From: an uncultured Pirellulaceae bacterium
GTDB lineage: Bacteria; Planctomycetota; Planctomycetia; Pirellulales; Pirellulaceae
DNA: 41,336 nt
Reading direction: 5' to 3'
Assembly (NCBI GenBank): GCA_937928215.1
Contig: CALFWL010000031.1
Coordinates: forward strand, 1-41,336
Shown here: in pieces, positions 9,341 to 17,664 of the stretch
Layout of the letters: every line of letters begins with the position of its first letter
How positions within the stretch are numbered: position 1 is the stretch's first letter
Program-made: the position numbers and the translations under genes
Notes under the pieces: model-generated
What the model was told of the DNA's origin: nothing
The model's input: the letters and a program-made list of their open reading frames with translations, nothing else
The model's database searches: none

Positions 9341-10336
9341 TCAGGAGGAGTTCAGCAGCGACGCCTCAAGCCGCTTCATGCCTTCTGAATTGGTGATTTT
9401 AGGGTAGTAGCCGAAGTCGCGTTTGGCTCGCGAGATATCAAAATGGTGGTTCTTGGCAAGCTGTGCGGCCAGAAATCGCGTCATTCTGGGCTCGCGTTCG
9501 ATGTTGAACAATTCGTGATAGGTTTCCAACGCTGCTCCCAACCTCCATGCCCAAGGGTACGTGATCGATTGTCTCACTCTGGGCAGGCCCACCAGTCCGA
9601 GCACCTCGTTGATCCAAGCCCAGCAATTGACCGGATCATCTTGAGAGATGAAGTACGCACTGCCGCAAACCGGAGAATCGGGGCGGAGCGCTTCGGCGGC
9701 CAGCACGTGAGCGTCTGCCGCATTTTCGACGTAGATCGTGTCAACCATGTTTGAACCGTCGCCAACGCGTCGCAGCTGCCTGGATTTTGCTCGGTTGATC
9801 AATCGAGGGATCAAGTGACGATCCCCCGGTCCCCAGATCAAGTGAGGTCGCAGCGAGCAAGTCATCAGCTGCCTGTGATCGTCCGCTTCAAGGACGTGTT
9901 GTTCCGCGAGCGCTTTAGAATGCGGATAGTGGCACAGCCATTTTTTGGGATACGGTGCGGATTCGTTAACGTTGATCTGGTGATCGCCATTGAAGGTGAC
10001 GCTGGGGCTGCTGGTGTACACAAGGCGACGCACGTCCGACCGCAGGCACGCTTCGACGACATTACGAGTCCCAACGGTGTTGTTACTGTGATAGTGTTTC
10101 CACGATCCCCAGATGCCGGAAACGCTTGCTGTGTGGAACACAACATCCTGCCCCTCGAACGCGGTGACGACATTGTCCAAACTGCGAACGTCTCCGTGAA
10201 CCGTTTCGATGCCCATCCCCACCAACGATTCGTCGCGTCGGCGAGTCATCGCGGTGACCTCATGCCCCGCGTCGATCAATTTGCGAACAAGGTGGGAACC
10301 AAGAAATCCGTTGGCACCGGTGACGAGTGCTTTCAT
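9341..10336 (-). CDS. NAD(P)-dependent SDR, OleD-like / 3-beta-HSD family
   Basis: This extended short-chain dehydrogenase has 331 residues from the ATG at 10336. TGANGFLG (residues 6-13) binds the nucleotide and Y137-P-H-S-K141 is the catalytic YxxxK, with the YTSSPSV serine segment before it. The FNGDH...NESAPYP stretch and general length match the OleD branch, which reduces 2-alkyl-3-oxoalkanoates in head-to-head olefin synthesis, and related 3-beta-hydroxysteroid-type reductases. A short upstream extension is possible but is not needed for the fold. It lies upstream of the ketosynthase-ACP group on the same strand. Assignment to OleD itself is tentative; another SDR of the family is possible. 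Confidence 0.75.
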   Translation of the reverse strand: MKALVTGANGFLGSHLVRKLIDAGHEVTAMTRRRDESLVGMGIETVHGDVRSLDNVVTAFEGQDVVFHTASVSGIWGSWKHYHSNNTVGTRNVVEACLRSDVRRLVYTSSPSVTFNGDHQINVNESAPYPKKWLCHYPHSKALAEQHVLEADDHRQLMTCSLRPHLIWGPGDRHLIPRLINRAKSRQLRRVGDGSNMVDTIYVENAADAHVLAAEALRPDSPVCGSAYFISQDDPVNCWAWINEVLGLVGLPRVRQSITYPWAWRLGAALETYHELFNIEREPRMTRFLAAQLAKNHHFDISRAKRDFGYYPKITNSEGMKRLEASLLNSS

Positions 10337-10506
10337 GAAACGTGATCTGGAATCGCGGGTGAGTAACTGAGTGAATGGGCTACCCATTGTACGCAATTAT
10401 CACATCTGAGCGACACCATACGCGCGACGTGACTGGGGTCGCCGGACTTCACAACAAACAGAACGCCTCAAAACTGTCGCGAATTCGGCAACGATCGTGG
10501 CTCGGT

Positions 10507-11223
10507 TCACGCCTCGAATTTCTGCCACTGACCGTCTATCAGACGTTCGTTGGGCAGAAAGCGAGCCTTGTAGTTCATGTGAGGTGAGCCCTGAACATAG
10601 TAGCCCAAGTACAGATATTTCAGCTGATTCATTTGGCAATAACGAATCTGATTCAGCAACGAGTACGTCCCAATGCTCAAATGACTGAGGTCCGGATCAT
10701 AGAAGGTGTAGACCGCCGACAGAGAATCGCTACCGAGATCGCAGATTGCCACTCCGACCAGTTGGCCTTCTAACCAGAAACTAAACTCGAACGATTCGAA
10801 ACAGCTGCGTACAAACCCCCAGTTGTATTCTTCCAGATCAATCTCATCATCGCGCCGAGCCAACCCGCGCTCGAAGCGATGCCGGTTGAACAGATTCAAC
10901 CGCGTTTCATCTCCAATCAATCGAGTTCGCCGAACGATCAGGCTTCGGTCAGCCCGATTGAGAACTCGGCGATGGTTGCGACTGAACGTGAAGTCAGCGA
11001 CGCAAATCCGAATAGGCTCACAAGCCTGACAGCCGGGGCACTGGGTTTCATAAATAAACTCACCCGTGCGACGATGGCCAAGCCCCAGCCGAGTGTCGGC
11101 CTGTTCCCCTGCAATGCGAGCAATTGGCATTCTCAAAGGCATTCTTGCGATCTTGCCCTTGAGGTACGGACACGGCTCGGTTTCATCGATGACAATGATG
11201 TCGTTGGCAGAGTTCGGTTTCAT
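10507..11223 (-). CDS. bpt: Arginyl/leucyl-tRNA-protein transferase (ATE/Bpt family)
   Basis: This 238-residue protein of the aminoacyl-tRNA-protein transferase family moves an amino acid from tRNA to the N-terminus of proteins and feeds the N-degron pathway. It has the N-terminal CPYL segment, the cysteine pair CPGCQACEPIRI and the C-terminal signature LYLGYYVQGSPHMNYK followed by RFLPNERL and a final W. All are in family order and at family length. The ATG at 11223 is chosen; one at 11259 would add 12 unconserved residues. In bacteria the family member is usually Bpt, which attaches Leu to N-terminal Asp/Glu; the exact specificity cannot be read here. Confidence 0.88.
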   Translation of the reverse strand: MKPNSANDIIVIDETEPCPYLKGKIARMPLRMPIARIAGEQADTRLGLGHRRTGEFIYETQCPGCQACEPIRICVADFTFSRNHRRVLNRADRSLIVRRTRLIGDETRLNLFNRHRFERGLARRDDEIDLEEYNWGFVRSCFESFEFSFWLEGQLVGVAICDLGSDSLSAVYTFYDPDLSHLSIGTYSLLNQIRYCQMNQLKYLYLGYYVQGSPHMNYKARFLPNERLIDGQWQKFEA

Positions 11224-11446
11224 CGGACACCATGATGCGTCGTGCCGGCAAGGAAGCAAGCAATCTCTGAGCTGACGACAAGACTAGGATTGCTCACCTA
11301 ATCATCGTGGATTGCAGACCAAGGTCAAGCAATTTTCGAAATAAAAATGGACTCGGTCGGATTGGAGGATTCGCTGCCCTAATTTATACCGATCGGCACG
11401 TACTCCGCCGATCGGCATCTACTCGCGGAATTGGACTGTCTGTGTC

Positions 11447-11836
11447 TTGTGGTGGGACCGCAGGATTCAGCTTCACCCGAATCGTCGACAGACAAAGTGG
11501 ATTCGTACGGGAAGGGGCGGGTTCATGTCCCTGCACGTCGCACCGGGGGACAGCGTCGTCAAAGGACAAGCCATCGCTTCAAACAGTAATCTGCTGATGG
11601 AGGAGCACGGTCGGCTGGAGGCTCCGTTTTCTGGCATCGTGATCGGTATGTCGACCCTGCCAGCGGTTCAGCCGGGCGAACCCGTCGTCCACATCGGTCG
11701 CCTGCCCAATTCGGAAGTCGCCAAACGCCACGAGAAACACGTTGCAACCGACGAAATCCAACGCACGGCTCTGGAGCATCTGGCGATCAACATTCATGTC
11801 GTCGAGCCATTCGAATCACCGGACCAGAACGACTGA
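11447..11836 (+). pseudogene. C-terminal fragment of an AstE/aspartoacylase-family protein
   Basis: Residues from about TKWIRTGRGGFMSLHV to VVHIGRLP match the C-terminal beta domain of succinylglutamate desuccinylase/aspartoacylase proteins: GDSVVKGQ, then EAPFSGIVIG, then PAVQPGEPVVHIG. The zinc-peptidase-like catalytic domain that normally precedes it (200 or more residues with an HxxE motif) is missing. The 223 bp upstream, back to the bpt gene, shows no trace of it in any frame I checked. The best available start is a TTG. It therefore looks like a remnant after deletion. A small stand-alone lipoyl-like domain protein is the alternative. Confidence 0.6.
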
Positions 11837-11865
11837 ATCCTCAAGTCGCGGCAATCCAATCGCGT

Positions 11866-13305
11866 TCAAAACGCGGCCGGTTGAGCGTAATCATCGAACG
11901 CGGAATGTCGTTCGGGTGCCTTGTTTTCGAATCGAGTGAAGTCTTTGAACCAGTTCAGTTCAACGTCTCCTGTCGGACCGTTACGTTGCTTTTCGACAAT
12001 GATCTGCGCTTCGGTTTCATCGCCTTCGTAATTCTGGTCACCTTTGTGATAGTAGCTTTCGCGGTGAACAAACATCACGACATCTGCATCCTGCTCGATC
12101 GCCCCCGATTCACGAAGATGGCTAAGCTTGGGGCGATGATCACGCGAATCTTCCGCTTGCCGATTCAACTGCGAAAGGCACAGGATTGGAGCCTTCAGCT
12201 CGCGCGCCAGCCCTTTCAAACGTCGAGCGATTTTGGCGACCTGTTCCTGACGCGGATCATTCGCGCTATCGGGTTGAATCAACTGGAGGTAATCGATCAC
12301 GACCAATCCCAGCGAACCCTGATTCCGTTTGACTCGTCTAGCCGCTCCTGCGATTTCCGAAACGTTTCGCGTCGGCGAATCATCGATGAACAGCGGAACC
12401 GAACTCAGTTCTCCCGAAATCTTGACCAGTCGCTTGCGATCATCGGCTGCCAGCGAGCCATTGCGCAGCCGATGCCCGTTGACCTTTGCGACCGAGCACA
12501 ACATTCGCTCAATCAACTCGATCGCCGCCATTTCCAAGCTAATGAACAAGGTTGGGGCACGTGATTTGGTAACGACGTTTTCGCAGATGTTCATCGCGAA
12601 CGCCGTTTTTCCCATACTGGGTCTCGCCGCCAGAATCACCAGCTCGGATCCATGCAGGCCCCCCGTCATTTTATCTAGGTCTGTAAAGCCGGTTTCAACC
12701 GTGCCTTCCTGCCGCTCGCCCTTGAGCCGTGCCTCAACTCGGTCCATCGCGTGTTGCAGGATTTCGTCCACCTGCGACAAACTGCTCGACTGGCGACTTT
12801 CTCGAATCGCAAAAACCTTTTGCTCCGCTTCGTTGAGCAAAGCATCCGGATCAGTTTCGGGCAGAAACGCATCGGAAAGCAGATCGGAGCAAGTCGAGAT
12901 CAAGTTCCGAGCGGTCGCTTTGCTGCGAACGATATTGGCGTAATAGTTCGCATGAGCCGCATGAGGCACGCTCTGAAAGATCTCGGCCATCGCAGCCGCA
13001 CCACCAACCAGCTCATACGCGTTTTTCGATTTCAAACGCTCGCGCAACAGCAACAGGTCGATCTTCTGACCGGCGGAGTGCATGTCCATGATGTTTTCGA
13101 ACAGCACGCGGTGAGCTTCGTCGTGAAAGTCCTCGGGCTTGAGCAGGTTCACGATATCGTCACACGTCTCGGGCATCAGCATCATACTGCCCAGCACTCC
13201 GACTTCGGCTTCCATGCTGTAGGGAGGCTCTCGGTCGATCACTTCGCGTTTTTGCTTCTTTTTGCGTTTGAAAGAAGAAAATTTGTCGGAGTGCGGTTGA
13301 TCCAT
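11866..13305 (-). CDS. dnaB: DnaB replicative DNA helicase
   Basis: The hexameric 5'-3' helicase of the replication fork, 479 residues. After a basic, lysine-rich start (FKRKKKQKR) comes the N-terminal DnaB domain (PYSMEAEVGVLGSMM, about 29-130). The RecA-like motor follows, with Walker A RPSMGKTA (228-235), the Walker B segment LGLVVIDYLQLI, and CLSQLNRQAEDS. No intein is present, as both common insertion sites read straight through. It follows rplI on the same strand, but 468 bp away across a repeat element, so it probably has its own promoter. Confidence 0.97.
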   Translation of the reverse strand: MDQPHSDKFSSFKRKKKQKREVIDREPPYSMEAEVGVLGSMMLMPETCDDIVNLLKPEDFHDEAHRVLFENIMDMHSAGQKIDLLLLRERLKSKNAYELVGGAAAMAEIFQSVPHAAHANYYANIVRSKATARNLISTCSDLLSDAFLPETDPDALLNEAEQKVFAIRESRQSSSLSQVDEILQHAMDRVEARLKGERQEGTVETGFTDLDKMTGGLHGSELVILAARPSMGKTAFAMNICENVVTKSRAPTLFISLEMAAIELIERMLCSVAKVNGHRLRNGSLAADDRKRLVKISGELSSVPLFIDDSPTRNVSEIAGAARRVKRNQGSLGLVVIDYLQLIQPDSANDPRQEQVAKIARRLKGLARELKAPILCLSQLNRQAEDSRDHRPKLSHLRESGAIEQDADVVMFVHRESYYHKGDQNYEGDETEAQIIVEKQRNGPTGDVELNWFKDFTRFENKAPERHSAFDDYAQPAAF

Positions 13306-13423
13306 CTGGCCGTCCTGAATGCGTTGACTGTGCGAAAGAGAATCTTATGCGTTTTGAGCCATTGAGCAAGCGACCAATGAAGCACGATTGGCAGCCTGCA
13401 CGATTGGCACAAAAAAAGGTTCG

Positions 13424-13707
13424 TCACGGAATTTAGTGGCACAGGCCGCTTGGTCCAGACGCCCCAAAGGGGCAGCCTTAAGTCAGCCCAAGGCAATCGC
13501 CGGGGAACTTTGTGAAATTGCAGGAAAGCCCCGACGGGGCGGCCCTAAACTGAACCCTTGATACGTAAGACTGCCCCGTTGGGGCTTCCAATTGTTTGCG
13601 ACTATTGCCCCCGGGCGAATTGCCCGGAGCTGACATAGGGCCGGGGCCGTTGGCCTTGAACACTCGCACGGGACAGAATCGTGAAATTCACCCACTAAAT
13701 TACGTGA
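13424..13707. mobile_element. MITE-like element with 16-bp inverted repeats
   Basis: The ends are TCACGGAATTTAGTGG (13424-13439) and CCACTAAATTACGTGA (13692-13707), which are inverted copies matching at 15 of 16 positions. Inside lie three short palindromes of the form GCCCC-NNN-GGGGC at 13461-13473, 13528-13540 and 13573-13585, and a further GC-rich inverted stretch near 13610-13655. No credible ORF is present, so any movement would need a transposase elsewhere. It occupies most of the rplI-dnaB spacer. It could also be a static repeat family rather than a transposable one. Confidence 0.6.
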
Positions 13708-13714
13708 AAGACCA

Positions 13715-13750
13715 CAAAAAAAGGCCAACACATCGAAACATGTCGGCCTT
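13715..13750 (-). terminator. Intrinsic terminator of the rplI transcript
   Basis: Read on the minus strand, arms AAGGCCGACA and TGTTGGCCTT form a ten-pair stem with one mismatch or wobble, followed at once by a run of seven T. It lies just after the rplI stop, so dnaB is unlikely to be served by the same transcript. Confidence 0.85.
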
Positions 13751-13773
13751 GATCAACTTGTGCCATATTTATG

Positions 13774-14310
13774 CTATGCGTTTTCGTCTACCGTTGGGAC
13801 GACCCAGACTTTCAGGTCGGCCTCGATTTCTTGGTGCAGGTGTACCTTGACGGTGTAGAGTCCAAGTTCCTTGAGGACGCCTTCCAGACGAATCTGGTCT
13901 TGAGTGACCACGATGTCCAATGCCTTGAGAGACGCCACAATTTCTGTCGCTCCAACACTTCCGTACAGGTGACCTTCTTCGTTGGCATTGGCCTCGATGG
14001 TGATGCTCTGCTTGGCAATGTGCTTGGCGTGATCGCGTAGCGTCTTCAAGCGAGCGGTTTCGATTTCCTGCAACTTGACTTTGTGCTTGTCGACCATTCG
14101 CTTGTGGTGGTCGCTGGCGATGGTGGCAAGCCCCTGCGGCAACAGGTAATTGTTCGCAAAACCGGGTCGAACTTCAACGACTTCACCCTGCTTGCCCAGA
14201 TGATCGACTGACTGAATCAGCAACAACTCGATACCGCCGTTCTCACCACGCGGCAATCGTGAGTAGTTGGAATGATTACGTTTCTGCTTTTTTGTCTTGG
14301 TACTTGGCAT
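13774..14310 (-). CDS. rplI: 50S ribosomal protein bL9
   Basis: Large-subunit protein bL9, 178 residues. The N-terminal RNA-binding domain starts at about residue 27 (IELLLIQSVDHLGKQGEVV) and continues with the signature VRPGFANNYLLPQGLA. A long charged connecting helix and the C-terminal domain follow (GSVGATEIV). A basic 26-residue extension (MPSTKTKKQKR...) precedes the usual start, and no internal Met would remove it. It sits 92 bp after ssb, and a strong terminator follows. Confidence 0.96.
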   Translation of the reverse strand: MPSTKTKKQKRNHSNYSRLPRGENGGIELLLIQSVDHLGKQGEVVEVRPGFANNYLLPQGLATIASDHHKRMVDKHKVKLQEIETARLKTLRDHAKHIAKQSITIEANANEEGHLYGSVGATEIVASLKALDIVVTQDQIRLEGVLKELGLYTVKVHLHQEIEADLKVWVVPTVDENA

Positions 14311-14402
14311 CGGTCGGTCTCGAAAAAGTTAATCGTTATCGTTGTTTTCAGTTTCTGGTTTCGCTCGAATTCACGCTTAAGGGGAACGATAAACATGAAC
14401 CA

Positions 14403-14855
14403 CTAGAAGGGAACGTCGTCCGCCGGAGGAGCACCCTGCGAAGAGTACGCTTGTTGATCTTCAGCGGCTTGACCGCCAGCTTGGCTCGACGCAGGCGAAC
14501 TTTGGCTACCGCCCCCGGAAGATCCGCCCGGCCGTCCACCGAGCATTTGAAGCTTCTCAGCGACGACTTTGACTTTACTTCGTTTCTTGCCCTCTTGCTC
14601 CCAAGATTCTTGTTTCAAGCGACCTTCGATCAGTACGGAAGAGCCCTTGGACAAGTATTCACCGGCAATCTCTGCCAGCCTACCCCATAGCGTTACATCG
14701 AAAAAGTTCGCTTCGTCCACCCATTGATCGTTTCGCTTGACACGCTCGTTAACGGCCAGCCCGACATCCGTGACGGCGGTGCCTTGAGGCGTGTAGCGAA
14801 GCTCAACGTCACGAGTCAAATTGCCCACAAGGACAACACGGTTAAAACTGGCCAT
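14403..14855 (-). CDS. ssb: Single-stranded DNA-binding protein
   Basis: SSB coats single-stranded DNA and recruits repair and replication proteins through its tail. It has 150 residues from the ATG at 14855, where [16 protein letters not shown] is the canonical N-terminus and a GAGGA lies upstream; a longer frame is not needed. The OB fold covers about residues 1-105. A Gly/Ser/Gln-rich linker follows, and the acidic tip DDVPF ends the protein. The position between rpsF and rplI is the classical one. Confidence 0.97.
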   Translation of the reverse strand: MASFNRVVLVGNLTRDVELRYTPQGTAVTDVGLAVNERVKRNDQWVDEANFFDVTLWGRLAEIAGEYLSKGSSVLIEGRLKQESWEQEGKKRSKVKVVAEKLQMLGGRPGGSSGGGSQSSPASSQAGGQAAEDQQAYSSQGAPPADDVPF

Positions 14856-14944
14856 GATGGATTCCTCTTCTACAACTTCAATCGGCAGAATCGACCGGCG
14901 GAACAATTCAGGGCCAATGAGGCCCCAATACCTTTCGCCTGACT

Positions 14945-15352
14945 CTATGTCGCAGCTGGTTCAACAGCTTCTGATTTCTCTTCGGTTGGCTTGCTCTCTT
15001 CTTGGACGGCTTCAGCTGGCACTTCGCCCTTGGCGACAGCGACCATCGGATCGACCAAACGCGGATCCAGCTTGACAGCCAAGTGACGTAAAATGTTGTC
15101 GTTCAACTGGCAGGCACGATTGAATTTGACCAAGCTGGTGCTTTCGACACGAACATAAGCCAGCCAATAGGCCCCCTTGCGATGTCCGTTGATTGGATAA
15201 GCTAACTTTTGCTCATTCCAAAGCCGACTGGCCAACAACTCGCCATCGACCGACTTGACAATTTCGTCGACGGTGTTGCCGGTTGCCGCTGGATTGCGAG
15301 CATGGGCGTTCGCATTAAAAATAAACATGCACTCGTAAACAGTCTCAGCCAC
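14945..15352 (-). CDS. rpsF: 30S ribosomal protein bS6
   Basis: Small-subunit protein bS6, 135 residues. [11 protein letters not shown] at the start, [15 protein letters not shown] in the middle and [15 protein letters not shown] near residue 90 match the family. The tail after residue 108 is rich in Glu, Lys and Ala, as in many bacterial bS6. It is 89 bp upstream of ssb. Its usual assembly partner gene rpsR, normally between ssb and rplI, is not here. Confidence 0.96.
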   Translation of the reverse strand: MAETVYECMFIFNANAHARNPAATGNTVDEIVKSVDGELLASRLWNEQKLAYPINGHRKGAYWLAYVRVESTSLVKFNRACQLNDNILRHLAVKLDPRLVDPMVAVAKGEVPAEAVQEESKPTEEKSEAVEPAAT

Positions 15353-15414
15353 GGTCCAACTTCCTTACTCAGGGTTCTGGTGTCTCATTTTTTTATTCAA
15401 ATGCCATCAGTGAT

Positions 15415-16062
15415 TCACTGATCGGCCACGGGTGGTTCGGGATCGCCGCTCAACCGCTTTCCCGACGCTTTTTTCTTTTTGTCTGTTTTCACTTTTGCAG
15501 GCACGCCATTGAAACGATTCATGGCCTCTTTCGGGCCTTTCTCAATCCACGTTTCAACTGCGTCCGCCGCACGAGCGACTCCGACCGCGATGTCAGCAGC
15601 GTCCTCGGGCGAAAACTTGCCCAACACGTAATCCGCCGCATCCCAGCCGCTTGGAACTTTGCCGATCCCAATTCGCAATCGGCAAAAATCTTGGTGACCG
15701 AGCCGTTGGATAATATCCTTCAGCCCGTTTTGACCGCCTGCCGAACCGCTTGTGCGAATTCGCAACCGAGCCAGTTCCAAGTTCAGGTCGTCACAGACGA
15801 TCAACAGATCCTCTGCTTCACACTTGTAAAAATCGATCGCTGCCCTAACGCTTTGGCCACTCAAATTCATGAAAGTCAAAGGTGAAAGCAGAATCGCCTT
15901 CTGGTTTCCAATTCTCGTTTCAGCAACTTCGGCCTTGAATTTTGACTTGGGGCGCCCCACGTCAAACCGCCTAGCCAAATTCGCCAAAACCTCGAAACCG
16001 ACGTTGTGTCGGGTCCCATGGTATTTGGTTCCCGGGTTTCCTAATCCAACAATCAGCTTCAT
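15415..16062 (-). CDS. pth: Peptidyl-tRNA hydrolase
   Basis: Pth frees tRNA from peptidyl-tRNAs dropped by the ribosome. It has 215 residues from the ATG at 16062, beginning MKLIVGLGNPGTKYHGTRHN, which carries the Asn and the catalytic His. FMNLSGQSV, CDDLNLELARLRIR and GSAGGQNGLKDII follow in order. The C-terminus adds about 25 residues, Lys-rich and then Pro/Glu-rich. A longer upstream frame overlaps rplY and is rejected. It lies 14 bp after rplY, so the pair is co-transcribed. Confidence 0.96.
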   Translation of the reverse strand: MKLIVGLGNPGTKYHGTRHNVGFEVLANLARRFDVGRPKSKFKAEVAETRIGNQKAILLSPLTFMNLSGQSVRAAIDFYKCEAEDLLIVCDDLNLELARLRIRTSGSAGGQNGLKDIIQRLGHQDFCRLRIGIGKVPSGWDAADYVLGKFSPEDAADIAVGVARAADAVETWIEKGPKEAMNRFNGVPAKVKTDKKKKASGKRLSGDPEPPVADQ

Positions 16063-16076
16063 GAGTTGCCAGCCGA

Positions 16077-16697
16077 CTACTCGTCGCCAGACTCCTCTTT
16101 CTTTTCGCCAATGACTTCTGGTTCGGCTGCTCCCTCTTCGGCATCCGGTTCCGGAGCCGCAGATGGAACCGAACAACTGACGATCACCTCGGTCGGCTCG
16201 CCCGCCAACGTCGCCCCCGCTGGAAGCTCCAGATCTCCCGCCGTCAGCGTTTGATCCAGTTCCAAGTCATTGATCTTCAATTCGAGCACATCTACCAGCT
16301 TGTCGGCCGGGCAGACGATAGTGATTTCATGTAGCAAGTGCTGAACCACGCCACCGTTGTGAGTTCCGGGCGCGTCGCCCTTGAGCACAACACCCAACGT
16401 AACTTCGACTTTCTCGTTTTTGTCGATTCGAGTCAAATCAAGGTGCAGGATCGAGCTACCAAACGCGTCCCACTGGACTTCTTTGATTAAAGCTCCTTCG
16501 GAGACGGCTCCCTTGAGCTCGACCACATGGCCGCCGTGAGCGATGACGCGATCAATTTCTTTGCGCTCGACGGTCAGCGAAACGGTTCCTTCACCATGCC
16601 CATAAAGGACCGCTGGAATCTTGCCCGATTTCCGCAGTCGTCGCATCCGAAGCGTTCCGGTCGTGTCGCGCGCTTCGACATTCAGTAAGTCTGCCAC
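16077..16697 (-). CDS. rplY: 50S ribosomal protein bL25 (CTC form)
   Basis: The 5S-rRNA-binding protein in its long CTC/TL5 form, 206 residues. The N-terminal L25 domain runs to about residue 95, with RRLRKSGKIPAVLYGHG as its signature, and the C-terminal beta domain follows (VKGDAPGTHNGGV). The tail of about 35 residues is strongly acidic. It is the first gene of the block read rplY-pth-rpsF-ssb-rplI. The ribose-phosphate pyrophosphokinase gene often found just upstream is not present here. Confidence 0.96.
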   Translation of the reverse strand: MADLLNVEARDTTGTLRMRRLRKSGKIPAVLYGHGEGTVSLTVERKEIDRVIAHGGHVVELKGAVSEGALIKEVQWDAFGSSILHLDLTRIDKNEKVEVTLGVVLKGDAPGTHNGGVVQHLLHEITIVCPADKLVDVLELKINDLELDQTLTAGDLELPAGATLAGEPTEVIVSCSVPSAAPEPDAEEGAAEPEVIGEKKEESGDE

Positions 16698-17141
16698 TGT
16701 GTAACCTTGTTCTCTTGTTCCGTATTATTCAAATATTCAAATCGCCGATTGCGAGTTCGTAAATCGCGAATGACCGAGGCAACAATACGCCGCGTGATCA
16801 CTTATTCGACCAACGAATTGACAACGTCGAAAATGTCAGAGCCCAGCTTTGATTCAATGGCCCAAAAGCCGCCTTATCGGCATACATCCGTGATTGCGGG
16901 ACAATTTCGGTTTAGAATCGGAAGATTCTCCCAGAATCGAGCGTGTTGGCAAGCCCATTTGCGGGTTTGGAAAGGAAATACGCAGGATTCCGCTCGGATG
17001 GAGGCCCGACGGTTGACGCATACCGTTCCGTTGAACTAGAAACGGAAGCCAGTCGATAAAGTGCCTACGGTGATGGATTCCCAAATTTGCACCATCTTTA
17101 GTACCACTCTTGGGCTCGATTGGAAGGATAGGAAAACAAGA
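16698..17141. other. Divergent spacer between rplY and groES
   Basis: 444 bp holding the promoters of two divergent genes. An AT-rich stretch with repeated ATTCAAAT lies at about 16727-16742, near the rplY start. I find no CIRCE operator and no convincing small ORF. Confidence 0.4.
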
Positions 17142-17492
17142 ATGGCAAAGCAGCCCGGAAGTGGCAAGAAACGTACGCCAAAATTCGAGTACGTTGAACC
17201 GATCGGTTTTCGAGTACTCGTTCGCAAAGACGACCCGAAACGAGAGACCAAGGGAGGCATCGCGCTCCCTGATGCCGCCGAAATCCCAACGATCACTGGT
17301 CGAATCGTGACGATCTCCGCAGCGATCGAGAACGACGAAGACGTGCCGTTGCGACAATACGACAAGGTTTTGTTTCACCCAAAAAATGCCATCCCCGTCG
17401 ACTTCGAGTCAGACAATCAGCTGTTCGTGGTGCCGGTTGAGGACGTGGTCGCCGTCTTTCGCCGAGATCCGCAAACATCAAATGGCGAATGA
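17142..17492 (+). CDS. GroES-like co-chaperonin (Cpn10)
   Basis: A 116-residue Cpn10-family protein, the lid that closes the GroEL folding chamber. The ATG at 17142 is preceded by purine-rich GGATAGGAAAAC. After a basic extension of about 20 residues (MAKQPGSGKKRTPKF), IGFRVLVRKDD matches the first strand. ETKGGIALPD is the mobile loop with the GGI motif that contacts GroEL. YDKVLFHPKNAIPV and the final VVPVEDVVAVFRR complete the barrel. The sequence is divergent, and no groEL lies beside it, so it may serve a separate chaperonin paralogue. Confidence 0.85.
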   Translation: MAKQPGSGKKRTPKFEYVEPIGFRVLVRKDDPKRETKGGIALPDAAEIPTITGRIVTISAAIENDEDVPLRQYDKVLFHPKNAIPVDFESDNQLFVVPVEDVVAVFRRDPQTSNGE

Positions 17493-17504
17493 ATCACGCT
17501 CCAC

Positions 17505-17550
17505 TTTGCCGCATCGGGTTTCCAGCGTTTGCCGCATCGGGTTTTCAACG
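17505..17550 (+). repeat. Two tandem copies of a 23-bp unit
   Basis: Copies at 17505-17527 and 17528-17550, each tttgccgcatcgggttt followed by YcaRcg, match at 21 of 23 positions. They lie just after the groES stop. No function is evident. Confidence 0.7.
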
Positions 17551-17664
17551 CCAACGATTTGAATGTCGGAACTCAAGCACCCGTCGGTCAATCCTCCGAC
17601 GTTCTGATCGCAAATGAAGCGAGGATAGACGGTTATCTTCTGCCGAATCATGCCAAGTCGCTTT

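Noticed and set aside
13440-13680. A CRISPR array, suggested by spaced GCCCC-NNN-GGGGC units
   Set aside because: The units are 13 bp palindromes with unequal spacing and different loops; no repeat of CRISPR length and no cas gene.
13306-13773. A replication origin next to dnaB
   Set aside because: No cluster of DnaA boxes or AT-rich unwinding region was seen; the spacer is explained by a repeat element and a terminator.
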